Origin: Tyto alba
Lineage: Eukaryota > Chordata > Aves > Strigiformes > Tytonidae
Assembly: GCF_018691265.1 (NCBI RefSeq)
Contig: NW_024881328.1
Location: 41,797,015 to 41,861,014 of the forward strand
DNA length: 64,000 nucleotides
Reading direction: 5' to 3'
The notes beneath the pieces are model-generated. The model was not told the DNA's origin and ran no database searches. It saw only the letters and a program-made list of their open reading frames with translations. Below, piece by piece: positions 60,165 through 64,000 of the stretch. Both the position numbers and the translations under genes were made by a program. Within the stretch, counting starts at the first letter, position 1, and each line of letters starts with the position of its first letter.

Positions 60165-60205
60165 AATCTTCTTCAGAAGTGGAGTCTAGTCCCGTGAAAC
60201 CTTAA
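60165..60205 (+). other. Candidate terminal coding exon (speculative)
   Basis: A strong acceptor (TTGTTTTGTCTACAG, with a CTGAC branch-like site 25 bases upstream) ends at 60164. One frame then reads SSSEVESSPVKP to TAA at 60203-60205. The other two frames stop at similar distances. An acidic, serine-rich C-terminus is plausible for a real protein, but no polyadenylation signal lies close by and no upstream exon can be joined. Confidence 0.17.
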
Positions 60206-61898
60206 TCTCTCTCCTAATGTTGCTAATGTGTTACTGTCACTTCTGCAGCTCCCTTGCTTGTGCCTCGGGTTTGTACAAAGCTGTAAAGGTACAGGGAGGA
60301 GAAAGCACTGAGGCAGAAGCTGCAGTGGACTCAGTGGGTGTTCTGTTACTTGATTAGGGAGGAATCATTAATAACTGAAGTGACTTCGTAGGGTGAGTGT
60401 GGTAGCTGAGCGGATGCGAATGGTTTTTATTGATATGTTTGATCTTGTTGCAAAACAGGCAAATGTTTCTGAACTAGCACTTCAAACATTGAGTTCTTCA
60501 ATTTTGTCCTACTAACTGGACTGGTTTTGCTGGATATCTGTATCACACAAAAACATCCTGAATCCAGATAAGTAAGGTAGCTTGTCCCTCTACAACTCCG
60601 GCAACTGGTGGAGACAAGTGTATATCTACTGTGAGGCTAATGCATACACAAGCCTGCTGAGCTCAAGAAATATTTGGGCTAGAGAACAGCAGGATTTGAT
60701 GCAGTAGCTTACATTTATTTTGGCTGTAACAATGCTGCTTTTGGGAATTTGGTCAGCCGTACAGTTCTGATGACTGGGACAAGTCTGTAGAGCGGATCAT
60801 TAGCTCTGTGAGAAGAGGAACTGGTCTTTCTGGCCCTAGAAATCCAAACTCCTATGAAGAGAAATGCGTCTCTCCCATTTCTCTTCTGCCAGGAGGTCTC
60901 TCTTGCTGCATTCATGCTGGTTCAGCCCCACGTATATGGACACTTGCTCCCGGTTGTCCTCCATTTCCCCTAAAATTGTGACAACCGGGTGCATTAGAAA
61001 GTGAATTTCCATGACTGACAGCAGGAGGGGTAGTGCAGCAAGTAAGAGGAACGTTGGGACTGACTGCTGGGAAGGGAGCAGAGTAGCAAGTATGGAGTGG
61101 ATTTGCATAACAAGAAGGGACAGCATAGCTGCTGCTGGGCTGAAAACTTGCTTTAGAGATGGACTTGACTTTCAGATACCAAGTGTTAACCTGGTCCTTT
61201 CACCATTTAACCTCGCCTTCTGTGTGATGGAAAATTACTGCCCTCATGTTCTCTCGTTGTCCTGTTGTAACACTAAATACTCTCAGAGAGATGCTTATCC
61301 ATGCTGTTAATGTGTAGTAATGGGATTGCTATTTTAAAAATCAATACAAATATCACACTAAAAAAGAAGGGCTTATAGATTAGTCTGTCAAGAGCTGTTT
61401 TAATAGATTTGTCTGACATTTGAGATGCTTTCCCCAAAAGTACTCTTTCAGTTTCAAATTACTTTTTAAATGTTGCTGGTTGCAGATTCTAGGCTGGCTA
61501 ATACAAGTTGTTAGAGTGAAAACCTTTCTCTGCAGTTTCAGAGAAGCTGGAAATCATAAATGTTTTCATTATTTTTTCAATTGATCAAGAATGTGTTCTC
61601 TCACAAATTAGGGAGTGGCAGCTCCAGACACATGCTTTATTTTTGTGGTTTCAGCCATCTGGTAGACTGGAGAAGCTGGAGAGTTGAAGATGATGTGGAA
61701 GTTTAAAACGGATCTTTCTAATACTGCCGCTTGCAGTGTGAAAAGCTGAATGATGCTGACTTGATTGAGACTCTTGTTGAGATGCAGAAAATTGCTAGCA
61801 GATGGTATATGCATTTATAATGTAGGTATTTGAAGTCATCTTTAATATCCTTTTTATATTTTAACAATATTTCTTACCCTTCTCATTTTCTCCCACAG
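60206..61898. other. Unassigned DNA
   Basis: Apart from the inverted repeat at 60,949 nothing is recognised. Overlapping frames of 96-99 codons at 60,836-61,310 lie on opposite strands and have no motif. Confidence 0.5.
60949..60989. repeat. Perfect 10-bp inverted repeat with 21-nt loop
   Basis: CCCGGTTGTC at 60949-60958 is the exact reverse complement of GACAACCGGG at 60980-60989. Confidence 0.85.
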
Positions 61899-62030
61899 CT
61901 CTGTGCGTAATGTCTCAGTGATCCTTGTCTGTCAGTGTACTCGCAGCTTTTCTTTTTCTATGATCCCTAAAGGCCTATTAATTACCAACACTTGCAGTTC
62001 ATCAAATTCAGGGCCACGTCTTTGGGGTGG
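61899..62030 (+). other. Candidate 132-nt exon (speculative)
   Basis: The best acceptor-like sequence I noticed in the window ends at 61898 (a pyrimidine stretch of about 25 bases ending TCTCCCACAG). A fair donor (GTGG then GTATGT) begins at 62031. The frame NVSVILVCQCTRSFSFSM is open through this exon and, if the donor is not used, to TGA at 62184. The peptide is not recognised. It could be a terminal exon, an internal exon or chance. Confidence 0.2.
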
Positions 62031-63559
62031 GTATGTTCTGCTGAGAGTCCAAGACCAAAAACTGTCACCAGGGCCAATAGCTTCAAGACTTGCAAATTTT
62101 TCAAAAATTACTGCTATTATTGCTCAGTCCAAGACGAAGCACTGCTCAGAGAAGCGCAAGAGTTTGATTCAGGGGTGTGTTTGACTCGACTCCATCTTAA
62201 CATCTGCTGCAGTTTCCACTTTGCAAACAGGGAGGATCAAGGAACTGGCACGATTACTCCCTTGCCCTTAGAGCCCACAGCACCAGTGGCAAGCAAGTAG
62301 ATAAATGGAGAGAAGGAGATCAAAAAGGCAACAGACATTCACTGCTGCAACTGGGTGGTTCTTCACTCCTTTGGGGATTCTCCATTATGAGACCGGACGG
62401 GAGGTTTGGCTTGTTTGTGATCACCTTTCTCCTGTAGCAGGTATAAATAAATTTCAGTAGGGATAGCTAGGCTTGTTGGTGCCTTGGTGGATCAGGATAC
62501 TTTGATCCAGCTAGCAGATTTTTGTGATACTCTCTTACCTTTGGAGGTTGAATAAATGGAGCCATCCTGCTGGTTTGTGTGCTCAGATTATTTTTATCTA
62601 TGCAGCGTATCAAGATGTTTTGTTCTTAATTCAGCATTTTGTGGGGGCTTGCTGTAAAGCTCTGTTTGCCACCCTGTGTGGAATGTGCTTCTTGACCTGG
62701 GCTTTCCCAAATAATCTATAATGCCCAATTAAATGCTTTATCTTTAAAAAACCTTCACAGCGCACAGCTCTCAGCATGAACCAGACAAAGACTTCACAAC
62801 CACTTTGAGGTTCTCAGACTTTAATCAATGTAGAACTGGACATTCAAATTTTGTGTAGTGGTGGTGGTGAGAATCACAAAGCTGGGATGTTTGGGGGTAA
62901 CGGCAGTGAAACAGCCAGAGAATAGATTTGGCCTTAAGTGTCCACGGGGCAATGGGAAGGTGAGATGTGGATATAATGGCAGGAATCCATTGAATCTTGG
63001 AAAACTTGGCCATCGTTGAAAGATTTGCGATTGTAAAAAGGGTCCATTTTAATACCCTTACTGTTATTCAGAAATAGTTGTTTAACATTCATCCAGAACC
63101 TGTATCGTGTAATTTCACAGTTCATGATATTTGCTATGCATTGGGAAGCACAACGATTTCTGCAGAATTTGGTAAACACCCATTTAAAATCTCTCTCTAG
63201 CTTAAAGAGCCCAGAGGACTTCTACATTTTAATGTCCTTTCTATTATTTTAAAGTATTTCTTAGTTCACAGACTTACTATACGGTTTAGTGGCCTGGAAG
63301 GTAACTAAAGCAAATGGCTTATTTGCCTACAGGCCAAGTCTGCCCTCAGGCAGACCAAGGACAGGCCTAAAGCTCTTCATGCTTGGTATTGCAAGCAGGG
63401 GAGGTTAATCCCAGCAGCCTTCTTTCCCCCATGTTTTGTTTTTATTCATAGCCTGTTCCTCTCCAGCAGTTTTCTGACTCTCCTCACTCACACTGGTGCC
63501 CCCCCAGTAGCCGTTTTTTGAGACACATGCCATTCCTGCTTCATGCTGATCTTGCTTGA
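62031..63559. other. Unassigned DNA
   Basis: No gene or repeat is recognised. A short GTGGTGGTGG stretch lies near 62,860. Confidence 0.5.
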
Positions 63560-64000
63560 CGTGGTGCCTGTGGTTTCTGGCCAGCCCATCAATTAGTGGG
63601 ACCGGTGAGGTTTGTTTCTTGTCATCGATTCCACGGTGGTTTTGGCAGGTCTCTGTATATTTTGTTTCAAGTTTCCTGCTTTTTCCCTTGGCTTCCCAAT
63701 TGACAGGGCCCTCAGTTGGATAACTTCACTGGAGTAAACGTTCTCACACTCTCACACGCCCTCATCAATTGGTGTGACTGATGAGGTTTGCTCATTTTTA
63801 ATTTTATTTTCATTTTTTTTCCTTTGCCCATCAACCCTGTCCTTCTCTCCCTCAAATGGCTGCTGGTTATTCTCTCCCTCTCAGGTCATTCCTAGTTTAA
63901 AGCCCTCTTAACCAATGCCACCACCCTTCTGGCAAAATTACCACTGCCCCACTTAGTGGTGGATCCCATCTCTCCCACGCAGAAGCTGATCTGCAGATAG
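63560..64000 (-). mobile_element. Probable CR1 5'-region fragment
   Basis: On the minus strand, from the window edge, the sequence runs through GAGAGATGGGATCCACC, then AAGAGGGCTTTAAACTAGG. I recall this arrangement from the region upstream of CR1 ORF2 in birds. The remainder to about 63,560 is less certain and contains two similar blocks (63587-63622 and 63763-63799). The fragment continues past the window end. Identification rests on memory of the consensus, not a search. Confidence 0.4.

Overview
This 64 kb window looks like nuclear DNA of a bird. The main evidence is a set of CR1-type LINE fragments with the characteristic avian 3' end, and two copies of an avian ERV-type long terminal repeat. 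Long AT-leaning stretches without genes and with many A/T homopolymers fit intron or intergenic DNA. I found no complete protein-coding gene, no rRNA or tRNA, no CRISPR array and no bacterial or viral operon. Open frames are mostly short, lack recognisable domains, and often start at TTG rather than ATG.

Layout. 1-22,670 is mostly unassigned DNA. It holds a T21C8 tract (1953-1981), a small CpG-rich block (2040-2260), one copy of an unrecognised dispersed repeat (5871-6127), a 23-bp tandem duplication (8340), a perfect A43 tract (10161) and several splice-bounded candidate exons. A CR1 fragment (minus) lies at 22,672-23,145. A 12-bp-arm hairpin followed by A24 lies at 27,099-27,165. A second CR1 3' end (minus) at 32,614 is followed by a truncated LTR (33,168-33,422). 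A near-complete solo LTR on the minus strand lies at 38,825-39,810. From 42,986 to 52,456 there are a weak third copy and a good second copy of the unrecognised repeat, a G22 tract, and a degenerate interstitial telomeric (CCCTAA)n array. From 53,416 to 58,835 there is a CR1 cluster: one plus-strand copy with a damaged reverse transcriptase core, and a minus-strand element rearranged around an inverted duplication about 197 bp long and about 98% identical. The last ~440 bp resemble the 5' part of CR1.

How the parts relate. No gene system is visible. The structure comes from CR1 insertion and decay, ERV insertion reduced to solo LTRs, and local rearrangement. The observations I would follow first are the near-identical inverted CR1 duplication (56,421-57,683), the unnamed repeat family at 5.9, 43.0 and 51.8 kb, the interstitial telomere array beside the 51.8 kb copy, and a possible 27-nt microexon at 20,649. 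All candidate exons rest on splice-site shape and open frame only, and most may be chance.
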